Source: Sphaerosporella brunnea
Lineage: Eukaryota; Ascomycota; Pezizomycetes; Pezizales; Pyronemataceae
DNA length: 64,000 nt
Direction: 5' to 3'
Assembly (NCBI GenBank): GCA_008704415.1
Contig: VXIS01000047.1
Span: 1 to 64,000, forward strand
Below are positions 1-11,598 of the stretch, piece by piece; position 1 is the stretch's first letter; each line of letters begins with the position of its first letter. The notes beneath the pieces are model-generated. The model was not told where the DNA came from, did no database searches, and saw nothing but the letters and a program-made list of their open reading frames with translations. The position numbers and the translations under genes were made by a program.

Positions 1-87
1 TCTGCCTCTTATCCTTGTCCTCCTGCCTCCCGTCCTTGCCTCGAAAGCTACGTACCTTGGACGTTTTCTCGCGCCTGTCCCATTACA
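1..87 (+). repeat. 3' end of a Gypsy-A LTR, cut by the window edge
   Basis: The first 87 bases match the last part of the two LTRs of the full-length element at 52198-57720 almost base for base: the CTTGTCC/CTCCTGCCTCC run, the CTACGTACCTTGGACGTTT block and an end in TTACA. The sequence after 87 does not resemble the internal region that follows the 5' LTR of the complete copy. It is therefore either a solo LTR or the 3' LTR of an element lying to the left. The candidate right TSD is AAGAT at 88-92; its partner lies outside the window. Confidence 0.85.
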
Positions 88-607
88 AAGATATCAAAAC
101 CCCATGTAATTCTACCCAGGGATTGATAGAACGTGCGCTACATCTTCAGCATGCACTGACACAGCTCTTCAGCACAGAGAAATGTATACAGCCATTTTGA
201 TTAGTGTCTGCAGAATGACAGTCTCTAGAAAAGCTGCGTGATTTGGTTGCGCTGTTTGTTGTGGCTACGGAACGCCTCAGTAGAAGCTTATACCCAACGT
301 TGTCGTTACAGTTACCATATTTTGCTCTTCTGATGGGAACATTAAGACATTCTTGGACTAGCAGTACAATCCAAGTCGGACATTTCCACTGATTGCTGCG
401 GGTCTAGAAGGCTTGGCACACCTCAAGAAACATATGGAAGATACTAACAACTTCACCAGTCAAAGACTCACCATGATTTTAGATTCCGGTTTTAAGTTCC
501 ATCAATTCTCTGCTGCGTGCTCTATCTGTGGAGTCAACACGGCAGCCCAGTCCGAACACAGCGCCCTATGATCTCCCTTTGCAGAGGTAAACCTGTTTCT
601 ATAACCG
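88..607. other. no gene seen
   Basis: About 520 bases between two LTRs of different families. No long open frame and no family match that I can see. It may be decayed element sequence, but nothing shows which. Confidence 0.4.
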
Positions 608-612
608 GTTGC

Positions 613-1125
613 TGTCACGGCGCGAGTTTGGATGGAGTTTTCCGACTTAGCTACTGGCTTTTGCTCTGGATGGAATCAGCTGGAACTCTCAGATCTAAGA
701 CTTCAAAGCATGCTGATTCATTTGCTGTTCTCAGATTTACCCCTCCGTGGATGGTCGTTACGTGGTGAGGTTCGGAAGTGGTGGTTGTTTCTGGTGTCGT
801 GGTAAGGCTCTGTAGGGAGGCTCGGTGGGATGGCTCCGAGCCGATGTTATGTTCAGCTACCACGTGGCGCGGCGCACCGCGATCACGTGATTGCTATAAG
901 GGGCCTTCGCTTCCGCTTTGTTGTTTGTTTTCCTTTCCTCTTTACTGAACCTTCGTATGTGAATTTGAGTGCCCTCGTTTCAATGTGAACCCTGACCATG
1001 CGAGTCGCGCCTCTCGTCCTGCCTCCGGATCCTGTCCTGGCCTCTCGTTCCTGAACCTGTCCGATAACCCTCTGTATGCGAGTACCTTGGGCCCCTCCAG
1101 CCTGTTCCCGACCCTCTCTGTTACA
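613..1125 (+). mobile_element. solo LTR of Gypsy-B with perfect 5-bp TSD
   Basis: A 513-bp LTR beginning TGTCACGG and ending CTGTTACA. It is flanked by identical GTTGC at 608-612 and 1126-1130, so it arrived by integrase and the body was then lost by LTR-LTR recombination. The minus-strand LTR at 16630-17129 is the same family, roughly 88 percent alike by eye. The promoter part shows CACGTG at 861-866 and 884-889, a TATA-like GCTATAAGG at about 893 and a pyrimidine-rich stretch leading to CTTTACTGAAC, the probable transcript start. It sits just upstream of an old chromodomain remnant. Confidence 0.9.
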
Positions 1126-1130
1126 GTTGC

Positions 1131-1320
1131 CTGTACTGGCGGAAACCGTCTGTCGTTGCCACTACTGGGTGGTCGACAAGATCGCCAAAAGCAGGCTCAA
1201 CTGGCAGAAGAAGAGGGTTGAGTACTTGGTGTTCTGGAAAGGCTATCCTCCAGAAGAAGCCACGTGGGAACCATGGGAGCACTTAGAAGATCGGCCTTCC
1301 CGTCGCCCCCACCAGTCCGA
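1131..1320 (+). pseudogene. chromodomain remnant of a chromovirus
   Basis: In the frame starting near 1160 the sequence reads a degraded retroelement chromodomain. The hallmark is VEYLVFWKGYPPEEATWEPW, with the conserved Y-L-V-x-W-x-G-Y core and the downstream W-E-P. Chromodomains of this type sit at the C-terminus of gypsy integrases and bind histone marks. No integrase core lies upstream because the solo LTR and unrelated sequence intervene. Downstream the frame runs into unrecognised CpG-rich sequence. It is an older insertion than the LTR beside it. Confidence 0.75.
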
Positions 1321-4300
1321 TCCCACATCTCGCCTGCCGCCGCGGGCCGGCAGCCACGCTGTCGACCGTTCACACTGTGCGCCGGAGGTGCGAGCCTCCG
1401 AGTGGCCGGCTTGCATAGGAGGGCGAGCTGCCGAAGCAGCGCTTCGCGGACGAGGCTGGCTTGGTGATCGTTGCGACGGGCTGTTCACCGCCCGCCGCCC
1501 ATTCACCGGGCGTGGATTGGCGACCGCAAAACGGGCACTGCGATCGCGATGGTCTGGCTTGCACGGAGACGGAACCGGGGTTTGGCCGCTTTCTCGGTCC
1601 GCAGAGAACTTGGAGGTTGGGACGACATTGCGCGGTGACTGGGTTGTTGCCGAATCACCGCAACGATGCAAACGATGCGCTGCCTCGCATCGCTTCCACG
1701 TTCGACCGCATGGGGCCCCCACCGGAGAAGCCAGCGAACTCGGACGCGTCAGGCCCGCCGTCAAAAACGCGAGACGCGCCGCAAGGACAGGCGGACCAGC
1801 TTTCTGCCGCCCTGACGGCGGGGCTTGCACTCGTTCACGAAACAACGTCGTCACGGTGCCGTATTTTCCATCCTGACCACACGGCTCCTGCGGAAAAATT
1901 TTATCGACTCTCGGTGCACAAAGGGAACGCGGCGGCGGCGGCGGTGGCGAACCGGTGATGATGCGCGCGCACCTCAACGCTCCAGTCTGCCGGCGCCTAC
2001 ACCCTCGGCTTCCCTCGGCTTCCCTCGGCTTCCCTCGCCTTCCCTCGCCGCTCAGCGGCCCTCAACGCGGATCCGGTCATCTGCGCAACGCACTCGGTGC
2101 GGCAGGTTTGCGCGTGCAACGTCGACGGCGATGCGGTATCGGTTATTCCACCGCCCTGCGGTTGCGGCCGTGCGGGGGTTTGAGAGTCCTCGCTCGGCCC
2201 TTGCGTGGCGGTCGATGCTTCGTGAAGCTGGAGATGGATGCGCACACCGTAGAGATGATTCGGCACGTGGAAAAGTCACTGCGCTGCGTGGAGAAGTCGC
2301 TCAGCCTTCAGCCTCGTGGCAAAGTCACTCAGCCGCATCGCCTTGCTACCGAATCCCCTGGATGGTATGCACAACAACCACAATCAACCAAACCGAACAC
2401 TACGGCAGCAGCCACATCTGCAAGGGGTGCGGCCGCCAATCGTGTCGCTGGCTACGACACCTGGTCACGGGTTTTCGTGACTGGCAATTTCCCCGGGGGC
2501 GATACCACGGCGCGTTTGGCGCCGCCGCACGACATGCATGCCCTCTGCAGCCAAAACGGACGGTACATCAGCACCGATTGCGATGCCTTTGCTCAAGCGA
2601 TACCGCAAGGTAAATAATCAAAAAACAAAAACAAAAAAAGTCATGCCTGGCCAGACCGAGTGACGGCTGATGACTCGTGCACGCAGCCAGCCAGCCACCT
2701 CCCGGAGTTGCGTCCAACGGCCAATGGCCGTCTCCGCAGATCGTCGCGTCTGCCGCCAAATCAACATCGCGCGCCGGCATTCGGCACCAAAAAACCTGCA
2801 CGCGTCGGTGGCATCGTTTTCCGTCTGGCGATGGCCACTTTCGCTGCGCGCGCACATCGCGGTGCGAGTGATACGCCGTGAGATGGCTGCAGCTCTGCCT
2901 TCCCCCGCCTTCTCTCTTCTCGATCGGTAAGTCTCTCTTCTTTCGTGACTCGCAGCAACGCCTCGCGTGGCCGGGTCGGGGTTTATCGAAAATACACAGA
3001 AAAAAAAATTTTTAAAAAAAACCCCCCCGCGCGGAGAACTGATTTCCAGGCAATCAACTTGCACCAGTACTCCAGTGCAGCTCAGTGTCTTTTTTTTTTG
3101 ATGCGGTTTCTCCTCTCTGCGGGTGATCGAAGTCACGACACGCGACCGCGTTGGCACGGCGACCGTGCTCACGACCAAGTGCGACTCGTTGCCATGTTCA
3201 GCCTCACTTGAGTCAACGGCTGCTTGCGATGGTTGTTGGCCGAGCGTGAAGCGAGTCATCGGCGTTCGTGGATCGCCGACCGGTGCGCAGCGAAGCGATT
3301 CCCTCGAGACACGACACGAAACGGAAATGAACAACTCGACGTCTGAGCGGGGCGACAATGACGATGACGACGATAGTGATAACAACAATACGCGGGCATC
3401 CGAAACCTATGCATTGACCGCGTCAACCGCGATGATGCGCGCGCGCCGTTGCCCCTAGCAACCACCGTATCCATCACTGATAAAAATAAAAAAATAAAAT
3501 AAAAAAACAGAAAAAAAATAAATAGATATCAAATACGTTCCGCGAACAGTGCGATCGCTGTTCTGCAGCTTTCGAGGTTCCTCGCTCGCGTGTAGCCCAC
3601 TCTGAGTGGTTTCGCGCTGGGCGTGGAGGATGTGCTCTGCGCGCCGGGGACAACCGGCAAAAATCGCGGGACGCGCGGCCGGCGCTTATTACGCTCCCCG
3701 AAGCGCGAGCGAGCGGCAGCAAATGCGCGCACCACGCAACAAATAACGCGTTATTCGAATCGCGGCGGCTTACCACATGCGCAACTCAAGAACCAAAAAC
3801 AAAAAAAAAAAAAAAAAAAAAAAAGAAAAAGGGACAGCTCCGTCCGTCTCGCAGTTCTCAGCCGCGACCGTGTGATCCGTCGCGCAACGCGACGCGGCAA
3901 GCCAACGTCCGGGATATCGGAAGTGCCCTCTGTACCAGTCCCGAACACATTACAGGCAGCAGGTGCACGCGGAGCGGGAACGTGCGCCGACTGACCCGAC
4001 CGTATGGCGGAACGAAATGCGGAAGCGGCGACGATCGAGCGGCAAAGGGCTGTCCAAGCGATTCGACCGCTGCAGGTTCTTCCGTGGTCCCTGTGTTTTC
4101 GGGGCCGCCGGCAGCGTGAGAAAATAAAACAAAAAAAAATATGAGCATTTTTTTTTTTTTTTTGTTTTTCTTCGCGCGACATATTTTCCCCTGCACGAGA
4201 GAGTATGGGTTCTGATGGCGGGGCTTGTAGTTGCCAAACGGCAGTTCAGCCGATCGCCGACATTGTGGAAACCCCGTGGAAACGAAAAGAAAGCGCAATC

Positions 4301-5758
4301 ATTTTCCCGGCCGGGGAGTCAAACGCGTCGAGGGAATATGTCTACAATGCCCCCACCCCTCCCCCCGGTCCGTGGCTGAGGGAAGAGGAGTCCGCATTGC
4401 TGTGACGGCGTCCACTTGCCCGTATCCCGATCCAACTGGACCTCAAATATCGAACCTAGACGTAATGTCGTATATCACCAACCAAGGGGCTCGGCCTGAA
4501 TGTCCGTTCTGGCGATCAAAAACCCCTTGCGATTTGCGATTCAATCCCGGCAGTCTACAAGGTGCTGGTCGATCACACAGTGTCCGGCCCATCTAGCTCC
4601 CGCGAGAAAAGATAGTTAGTACCCAGGAGGGAGACATTCGTCATTCAAATGGCGTGGATCCAGGGTACCACTATCGATGGGTAAGGATAGAGCAAAGCCC
4701 GGATGTTGCGACTCGAGAAAAGTACTTATTTTAATCTACCCACACGGTCTATAATGCCAGAGCTGTCTGGATTTATCGTGACAGATCCAGAGCAAATTCA
4801 GTCTCTTCGGCGGAGTCGCCTGCTGGTTTTTTCTCCGGCTTTTTGAATTTTCTGGCGGGCATCGCAGTCGTTGTATCACATCGCATTCGGCTGTGACATC
4901 TCTCAAGGCGAAGACGGGATAGGCTCCGGCGCGGGAGTCTCTTGTCTCCGAGCTGTGGTGTGCGCGGCGTTGCTTATCGTGTTGGGTCGTTTTGGTGCGT
5001 CGCCGTCGGTCACTCGCTCACGGCCCGCCTACCGCACGACTGGATACAACACCCGCACATACGCCCGACGTATTTCTGTCGGCTCCGGCAGCGCGGTAGC
5101 GATCCCGCGGCGCGTTGCCAACATGGCGAAAAGCGCAATCATGCACAGCGTCAAGCTTGCCGGGTTCCAGACAAAAGACACCAAGGAGGGCAGAAACGGC
5201 TTTGCGAGGGTCGCGGGATTTCACGCGACGAAGTGGAAGGGGCACACTCTGATTGGCCGCAATCTGCGCGGCACAGCAAGAGGCCCGATGATCGGTTTGA
5301 CAAGCTTGAAGTGGTGATCAAGGAAGAAGCCTGGCCTCGAGGTTCGAGCATCCTGCGCGGCGGGTGTCACTCAATTCCTGGAGCCGGGCAACACTCAACC
5401 GCGCAGGTACAGGCTGAAAGGTTGCTGCGCCATACCAGTGGATAGAGCAGCTTCGTTTTGTCTTTGGGCCATACGATTTTTCAGAACGAAGGGAGTTGCC
5501 CGTTGTGCGCCACTTGACCAGCCCCTCCCAACGAGCAATGGGCGTGAATGCTATATACGACCGAGTTGCTACACCGGAATCGCAAAGCCAATAACCCCTC
5601 TGGGGGCCATCCCCAGTGGCGGTTTCGCCGGCGTCATCATGCAACGTCGGGCCGTGTCACGTGTTCAGCGTGAGTTGTGGCTCAGAGTGGCGGGTGAGGC
5701 AGGTGATTTGTGGTGAGGTGAGTTGCCGCGGCAACGATAGATGCGATGAGATAAACAG
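1321..5758. other. CpG-rich sequence with A-tracts, no supported gene
   Basis: Very CpG-rich blocks (for example 1320-2620 and 3100-3460) alternate with A- or T-rich runs at 2622-2640, 2998-3018, 3480-3530, 3796-3832 and 4120-4170. Open frames of 160-270 codons occur on both strands and overlap each other, as expected by chance at this base composition. None shows a domain I recognise. The strong CpG content argues against past RIP-like mutation here, unlike the transposon copies elsewhere. It could be decayed host gene sequence. Confidence 0.4.
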
Positions 5759-5767
5759 ATGATCGCG

Positions 5768-5790
5768 ACAACAACAACAACAACAACAAC
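5768..5790 (+). repeat. (ACA)n microsatellite
   Basis: About eight ACA triplets directly after GATCGCG. The same triplet family forms the leaders of the genes ending at 14456 and 45448 (minus strand), but no gene follows here. Confidence 0.85.
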
Positions 5791-5984
5791 GCGACTCCCC
5801 CCTCTCTATACATCTTTCGTCGACAGCCCGGCATGTTCGCTCTCGTCGCCCGATTGTATTCGGGTTACATTGTCAGTGAAGACAAGTGCAGCAAATTTTG
5901 ATCGACCTCCTTCTTTCCTTCCTTCGCATCTCACGACCACTGCGTCTCTTCCCGTTATTTATGTGGTGGCCGCAAGGAGCCTAA

Positions 5985-6012
5985 CACAATATGATTAAAA
6001 CAAAAAAAAAAA
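5985..6012 (+). repeat. LINE-like 3' tail with poly(A)
   Basis: ACAATATGATTAAAAC followed by 11 A. Almost the same tail appears at 13018-13035 and before the 16-A run at 18961, so it looks like the 3' end of one retroposon family. Confidence 0.45.
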
Positions 6013-6050
6013 CCTCCACTTCGTCGCGTCTTCTTCCTCCAACATCGGCC

Positions 6051-6775
6051 GATCTAGGTCCTCCGAGCTCGTGTTGTCCCATGTCAAATCCTCCGCTACC
6101 ACTCCCGGCGATCTACATCCTTCGAGGTGGCGTTCTCTCATCTTGCACCGTCACCCCGCACGTCCACTGATCTACGCCCACCGCCCACTTCAAATCCTCC
6201 GCTCCCACGTCCCGCCCGCTGATCTACCTTCTCCGAGCTCGCGTTGTCCCATCTCAGATCCTCGACTGCATTACGACACAGGGGCTCGGGTTCATAGGAT
6301 TCCGTTGATCATCGGTTCTGTCTCCTATCCAAATTCCATTTACGGAGGTAATAGGTTGTTCCCATTGCCGCGTGTAACTACCGGCGTGGGTTGATAGGAT
6401 ACTCTTGATCATTGACCTTATGACTTCCCAGCTCCCTTGCGCGCCGATCTACCCCCTCCGTGCTTGCGTTCTCCCAGCTCAGATCCTCCGTCGCCGCCCG
6501 CCAATCAACGTCCTCCAAGCTGGCGTACTTTCTCCGCACATACTGGGCTTCCCGCTCCCACGGCCTGTACGTGTGAGCCTGCCTGCTTCCCGGCGTGGGG
6601 GCAGGAGTTGATATGGATCATTGTGCTTACGTCTTCATAGCTTGTGTTCTGCCGTTTCGCGGCGTCCGCACCCGCCCACCGATCTACGCCCTCCGGGCTT
6701 GCGTTCTCGCATCTCAAATCCTCCGCTCCCACGCCCGGCGATCTACATCCGTCGAGCTGGCGTTCTCTCACCTAC
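6051..6775 (+). repeat. degenerate ~59-bp tandem repeat in blocks
   Basis: The unit is roughly GATCTAC-N2-CCTCCGAGC-N2-GCGTTCTC, then a CATCTCAAATCCTCCGCTCC-like stretch. Unit starts read near 6051, 6110, 6169, 6221, 6446, 6503, 6681 and 6738, giving spacings of 52-59 bp inside blocks. Blocks are separated by spacers holding TTGATCAT or GGATCATTG (near 6306, 6411, 6615 and 6778), so there is a second, longer period. It has no open frame that survives the array. Confidence 0.75.
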
Positions 6776-9117
6776 TATTGATCATGGCTTGTTCAATTCC
6801 TTCCGACGGAGAATCGGGTGACCCATCGTCGGCTTGCCTTATGCTTTTCTTGGTTGGAGGCTCGGATTGATGGCGGTGTTCCAAAACTATGGGCACTGGG
6901 GGCTTCGTGGGCCAGGTCTCGGAATTCTGTTCGCGTGTGAATTTCTCGCTGTATGGTACGCTTGCAGCCGCGCAATCGGTTGATTTGACGTCAGCGTTTG
7001 GCTAATCGCGAAACACAGGGTCCATGGCCGCCTTTGCCTCTGTCCCATCACCGTGTTTACCGCTGCAACATCACTTCCGTTCGAGTCACCGCCGCCTTGA
7101 TCGATCGCATCGTTGCCATTACCACCTCAACGCTATCCAACGGCTCACCGCCGTCGAGCAGAGTTGGCCGTGGCAGGTATGGCTAGTAGTCGGGTTCGCG
7201 TGGACGGAGGAGTAGTGGACGGCCAGGAGGCGCAGACCCGCCACGGTGCAGGGCCGGAGGGTATACAGCGCCCGCGCCACTCTCGAGGTGGCGAGGCATC
7301 GCTGCAGTTATTGTTCGGGTACCCTCGGTGCCTGTACCGCTCCCTCGATCGATGCCAGTCGGAACCTCATCACGGACTTGCTGCATATCGGTGCCGCGCA
7401 CTTACGCGTCACATCTGTTTTGTCAACACCACTGCCTCACGCCGCTGCACCTCCTGGCCAATTCACTGTTCCCCACGGGTAGCCGCACCCACTTGCACGG
7501 TATGCTGCCCACCACGTACTGTTGTGGCATGCAGAGGTTGACAGACGCACACAGCTGCCATGACACACAGAGCCCGAGTGATCACGCCGATATCTACTAG
7601 ACGATTTTTTAAGTATCCGGAAGCCCCAGAAAGCCTAACCCAGGCCGGCATCCGCACACTTAAAAAATCGTCGAGTATGCCATATCTCGCCGCCCTCTAC
7701 CGAATGACCCCCTCCGTCACCGCGCCCGGCATCCTCAGCATGGCTGTACATGCACATGCAATAGCTCATCACCGTTCTCGCGTGACTTACATTCCTCGAG
7801 ATTACCCTGAACCCTGTTTCCTCCAGAATCCCAAGGACAGACCAACGATCCTCCGCCGCCGGTGTATTCAATCCGTCGCGTGTGGAATCACCAATCTCGA
7901 AAACGAGATCACTCTCTCAAGCGTTATGATTCAAGGTGACACCTGTCGCTTTGCACGCCTTTCGTATGAGATCAGGTCTATGGTGATAGAGTTCCTCGCA
8001 CGGGCCGCTGCCTGCGGACCGCGAGGCACCCATACATCGATTGGATCGGACCCGACCCGGGACGCTCCTCATTTTCTCTCGCCTCCTCCTGCTCGCCCTT
8101 CTCCCGCACTGCCGTTGACTGTCGCGTTTGTTTGCCTTCGCCTTCTCCCGCCTCCTGTTCCCCCCCCCAAACAACTGTCCACGCTCTCATCTGTGAAAGA
8201 TCGGTTTTCCGGGTGTGCGCGGCGAGTGATCTGCAGTGATCGGCCCACGCGACTGCAGTGCCCGACGCCGCATCGTGGGACGCCGCCGTGAGCCCTGATA
8301 GTTGAATCGAATCGACGTCTGTGCGGCCAGGAGTGTGAGATGGAACGACAGGATGCCGAATCGAATTTGCGAAAGTGCGGCCGCAGCCAAGGCGAGTTGA
8401 CGCTTCCAGGCGTCCAGCCACTGAACTTAAGGGCGCAAACATCCTGGTCGGGTTGCGTATGGGTCGCCGCAATGTCGCCGGGAGGTGCTCGGAGTCGTGA
8501 TTCATTCGGAAGGGGGGCGATGTGGCGGCGGTCACGAAGCGGTCACTCGCGCGCGCTTTTGATGTGTGACAGCCGGGCACGACTCGAAGGCTGCTTGTTC
8601 TTCCTTGCCATCTCATCCCTGGCCTTGCCAAGAATGTACAGGCGGTTGCCGTTGCGGCTGCAGTCGCGGAAGCGGGCATGCCGCCAGCGCGTGGGGCGGG
8701 TGAATGTCTTCGCGAGTCACGGTGTATCACTCTGTCACCTCCGCAGCCACAATCTCACCCCTCCCCCCCCCCAAAAGATACGAGTAGGAAGGCGTATGAA
8801 CGATGAGCGACGACGGATCGCGGATCGTGTGTATATATATATATGCAGGAGCTCTATGGCCGATGGATGTTCGGTGGCGTCCCCGGCAGTGATCTCTCAC
8901 CGCCGGCCTCACGTCTGATCTCGACCAACCGCCCGCGCGCCGGCACAACAAACCGAGCGGTCCTGTCCGGCGTCGATCATCGAGTCGGCCATGCGCCGAG
9001 TCCTACAAGAAACAGAAGTGGACAATGAACGGTGGCTGCGTAAAGCTCAAAGCGCTCGGGTCGTGGAGATAGATGCTTTTCATGAACCAGCTGCAGCACA
9101 CTCAGCGGAGCTCATCT
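6776..9117. other. no supported gene
   Basis: Apart from the small inverted repeat at 7600-7672 I see no recognised feature. Open frames of about 240 codons run both ways across 7560-8730 and overlap each other. Neither shows a domain, and their composition (Arg, Pro, Ser) is that of random CpG-rich DNA. A short (TA)n run lies at about 8831-8844. Confidence 0.4.
7600..7672. repeat. short inverted repeat (15-bp perfect arms)
   Basis: GACGATTTTTTAAGT at 7600-7614 is repeated as its exact reverse complement at 7658-7672, with a 43-bp loop. It could be the ends of a tiny foldback element or a cruciform-forming site. No TSD is evident. Confidence 0.5.
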
Positions 9118-9445
9118 GCATCGACTTCCTTTCTCGATAAAAGAAGAACAAGAACCATTTGATCGCGAGCAAGTTGGCGGCAGCGTGGTGGCCGTCGAAG
9201 AACATGATTCTGAGGCGGATACGGAAGTCGATGTTGAGGCGCTATACCGTGTACATCGTCAGTCCCCGTGCTAGTGTGGCCCTGTGTCTCTGCTTTTGGT
9301 GCAAAACAAATCGGACGGCTCGAGAAGCCCGGTGTAGAGCAGCCCGAGCCCCCGCGAATTGGACGAGCTGGCTCGAACCTACCAACCCACGAGGTCATCT
9401 CGAGCCCGTCACCAATCTCTCGGGTCGAGTGCGGCGCCCTAACTG
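9118..9445 (+). repeat. dispersed repeat, copy 1 (probably hAT-derived)
   Basis: The order of blocks here is TCGCGAGCAAGTTG, then a GAAGA-CATGATT-GG-GGATA block, then CCCGTGCTAGT, then CGGACGGCTCGAG, and finally GGAATTGGACGAGCTG-like sequence ending in CTCGAG motifs. The same blocks recur in the same order at about 48030-48420. The second copy lies next to an hAT transposase remnant, so I read both as parts of one decayed hAT family. Similarity was judged by eye. Confidence 0.5.
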
Positions 9446-10545
9446 CCCCGCTCTCAGTCTGCCGAAGCCAAAACGGGCGGGTCGAATAAACATACGTACG
9501 CCGAGATCGCAGACTGCCGAGTGAGATCTCGTGTTTGTGCGGTTCCGGCGGAGCGTTCTTCAACGAGCTGTTCTGAGGTGTTGTAGGAGGCTCGGCAGGC
9601 CGCAGTCTCGACAGTGATAATGATGAGGATGTGTTGACAGCGAGCATGTTGGCGGGCAATTCCCGCCGCACGCTCGATGTTCTCACGTTCCGGCCACGAA
9701 ATCCAACACTCCCTTGATAAGCGGCAATCCCGCAACGTTTCCAGCCAAGCTAAGTATCCACGCCCGCGCCGTTTCCGTCAATGTCGCCACCTGACACAGG
9801 CCACCAACTGCGGCCGACGGGAGGAAACGCGAGAAACACGGAGATCTCGCGGGGTGGATCTACCGCCCGCAATTAACTCCGCACCAAGGCGGGACAGCGA
9901 ATGTGTCTGGGCTTTAAGAACAGGAGGGCCGGTAAAGAAGCCGCCGCGTGGAAGACGGGCCAGCCGGGGCCGGCTATATTCCGCCTGAAATCGGCACCGC
10001 TTCGCTGCACGGCACGCTATTTCAGGAGGACTTATATCACACGTTGGAAAGGTTTTTTTTTATTTGATTGCCAGGTATGTATGTGCCCCATGCTCTGCCG
10101 CTTCCCTTGCCCAGCTCCCTCCCGCGCTTCTGTGTCCCGTTTCCCTCCCAAGCTTCCCTTGACCGCGCCCGCGTCGCATGCATCGCCGTGTCGGGGACAT
10201 CACGCCCCAGGCGACCAGCACCGCTCCCCGTCCACCGTCCTCCGCCGGCCATCCACAACACCGACGTCAAAGGGGCGTGAGCACGCTTCGTGGGCCACCC
10301 TCCGCTCTTCCTTCCCTTCGCTTCCTCCATTATATTACAAAACCATCGCACTGCTCCTTGTCTGATGTCCTCCCACCCACCCCGCCAAATGCATCGCACA
10401 GACACCGGCCAGCTTCCCCCTGATTCTCACCCCCGATCGGCGTTTGTTGTGCGTATTTCCTCCCGGTGTCTGCGCATCGTGGGAGCACAGATGGGATGTA
10501 GTATTTCTCGGCTGTGCGAATGGTCCTGGCCAGCAGCATAGCCGA
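9446..10545. other. no supported gene
   Basis: Pyrimidine-rich, CpG-rich sequence. This is the 3' side of the minus-strand kinase-like gene and could hold its terminator, but no clear signal stands out. Overlapping short frames on both strands show no domain. Confidence 0.4.
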
Positions 10546-11598
10546 CTAGCCGCCAATGATCCACCACTCAGGCGTCCTCCCCTCGCGGGCGGCGGGAACG
10601 ACATCATTCGCAAGCAAATCCCACACCGCCCACTGCTCCGACTCAAAGTATCGCTTATCGACGTGATGTGTGGCGGTGGTCGCCGCAGATCCAAAATCCA
10701 CCCACCAGACGCGGTCGTGTTGGTCGATCAGCATATTCCTGGGCAAGGCGTCGCCGTGCAGGACGCCTGCCGCGTGGATCCGACCCAGCGCCTTGACAAG
10801 GTCGGTCACGAGAGCGGGCTTGCGCACCAGCCGCTCGGGCGCTGCCATCACGGTGGCTGCATCCGGGATGTAGTCCAGCAGCAGGCCCCGCCCGTGCCAG
10901 CCAGCGCACCAGCCGCGCACCTGGATGGTACGATCAACGACGCCGTGGCAGCGCGGAACGTTGGAGACGTCGTGGTGGCGCAGAGCAGCGTAGGCGGCGG
11001 CTTCTTCGGCGCAGAGGTCGCGGTAGCCGGGAGCAGGCGGCGGGAAGAGCTTTAGGATTCGCCGCGTTGAGTCGGGGAGCGAGACTAGGAGCACAGAGGC
11101 TGCGGGAGTGCTCTGGATTTCGCGCACAAAGGTGCAGGTGAAGTTGCGCAACAGCCGCAGGGCGGCATACGGACTCGGCCTGGCGTCGTCGTTGAGGGGA
11201 GTTATGAGCGGAAGGGTGTCGGTGATCATGGCGGGCGGCGAGAGTGGCGGCGTCATAGGAGGGAGGTTGATCGGCGCGGGCGGTGACAGCGGCGGGGTCG
11301 GCGGCATGCCACCGCGCGGCACATCAGCAGTAGGTAGGAAGACGGGGGAAGATGAGCATGAACGATCGATGACCGGGCGGCATGGCTTTCTCTGGGGTGC
11401 GGCGGAGGGCGACCCGGAACGATCGGAAGCCGTGCGAGGCGGCTGCTTCCTCCGCGAGGACTCAGCGTAGCATATCCGAGCGCGTTTCCGGAGGTTGTAT
11501 CGGTGGTGTTGGGCACGTTCGTCGCTGGTACTATTCTGCTCATCAGCGGGTGCTTTGTTTTGAGTTTCGCGAGACGAGAAACAACCTCGCGGGTTCAT
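10546..11598 (-). CDS. small protein-kinase-fold protein (probable phosphotransferase)
   Basis: A 350-aa single-exon frame. The C-terminal half is a compact kinase-like fold. It has a candidate beta-3 lysine in RILKLF (K183), a helix with E198/E199, the hinge-like GLLLDYIPDA, a catalytic loop HGDALPRN (D283, N288) and a metal-binding DFG (301-303). HGD in place of HRD is usual in aminoglycoside/choline-kinase-like and bacterial small kinases and in several fungal kinase-like families. The first ~140 residues are Pro/Ser-rich and basic, with RYNLRKRAR near residue 33 as a possible nuclear signal. I chose the ATG at 11596-11598 because it has A at -3; the frame is open further upstream only with a non-ATG start. 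The substrate cannot be told from sequence. The gene is much richer in CpG than the transposons around it, with no stop or frameshift, so it looks intact. Confidence 0.7.
   Translation of the reverse strand: MNPRGCFSSRETQNKAPADEQNSTSDERAQHHRYNLRKRARICYAESSRRKQPPRTASDRSGSPSAAPQRKPCRPVIDRSCSSSPVFLPTADVPRGGMPPTPPLSPPAPINLPPMTPPLSPPAMITDTLPLITPLNDDARPSPYAALRLLRNFTCTFVREIQSTPAASVLLVSLPDSTRRILKLFPPPAPGYRDLCAEEAAAYAALRHHDVSNVPRCHGVVDRTIQVRGWCAGWHGRGLLLDYIPDAATVMAAPERLVRKPALVTDLVKALGRIHAAGVLHGDALPRNMLIDQHDRVWWVDFGSAATTATHHVDKRYFESEQWAVWDLLANDVVPAAREGRTPEWWIIGG

Noticed and set aside
1243..1977. Open frames of 160-270 codons on both strands at 1076-2617
   Set aside because: They overlap one another on both strands in CpG-rich DNA, have Arg/Pro/Ser-rich text and show no domain; chance frames explain them.
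2622..4170. A-rich tracts as SINE tails
   Set aside because: No shared sequence precedes the tracts and no TSDs are visible; T-tracts occur as well, so simple low complexity is enough.
7560..8730. A 243-codon plus-strand frame and a 250-codon minus-strand frame
   Set aside because: They overlap, the minus frame lacks an ATG at its start, and neither has a recognisable motif.
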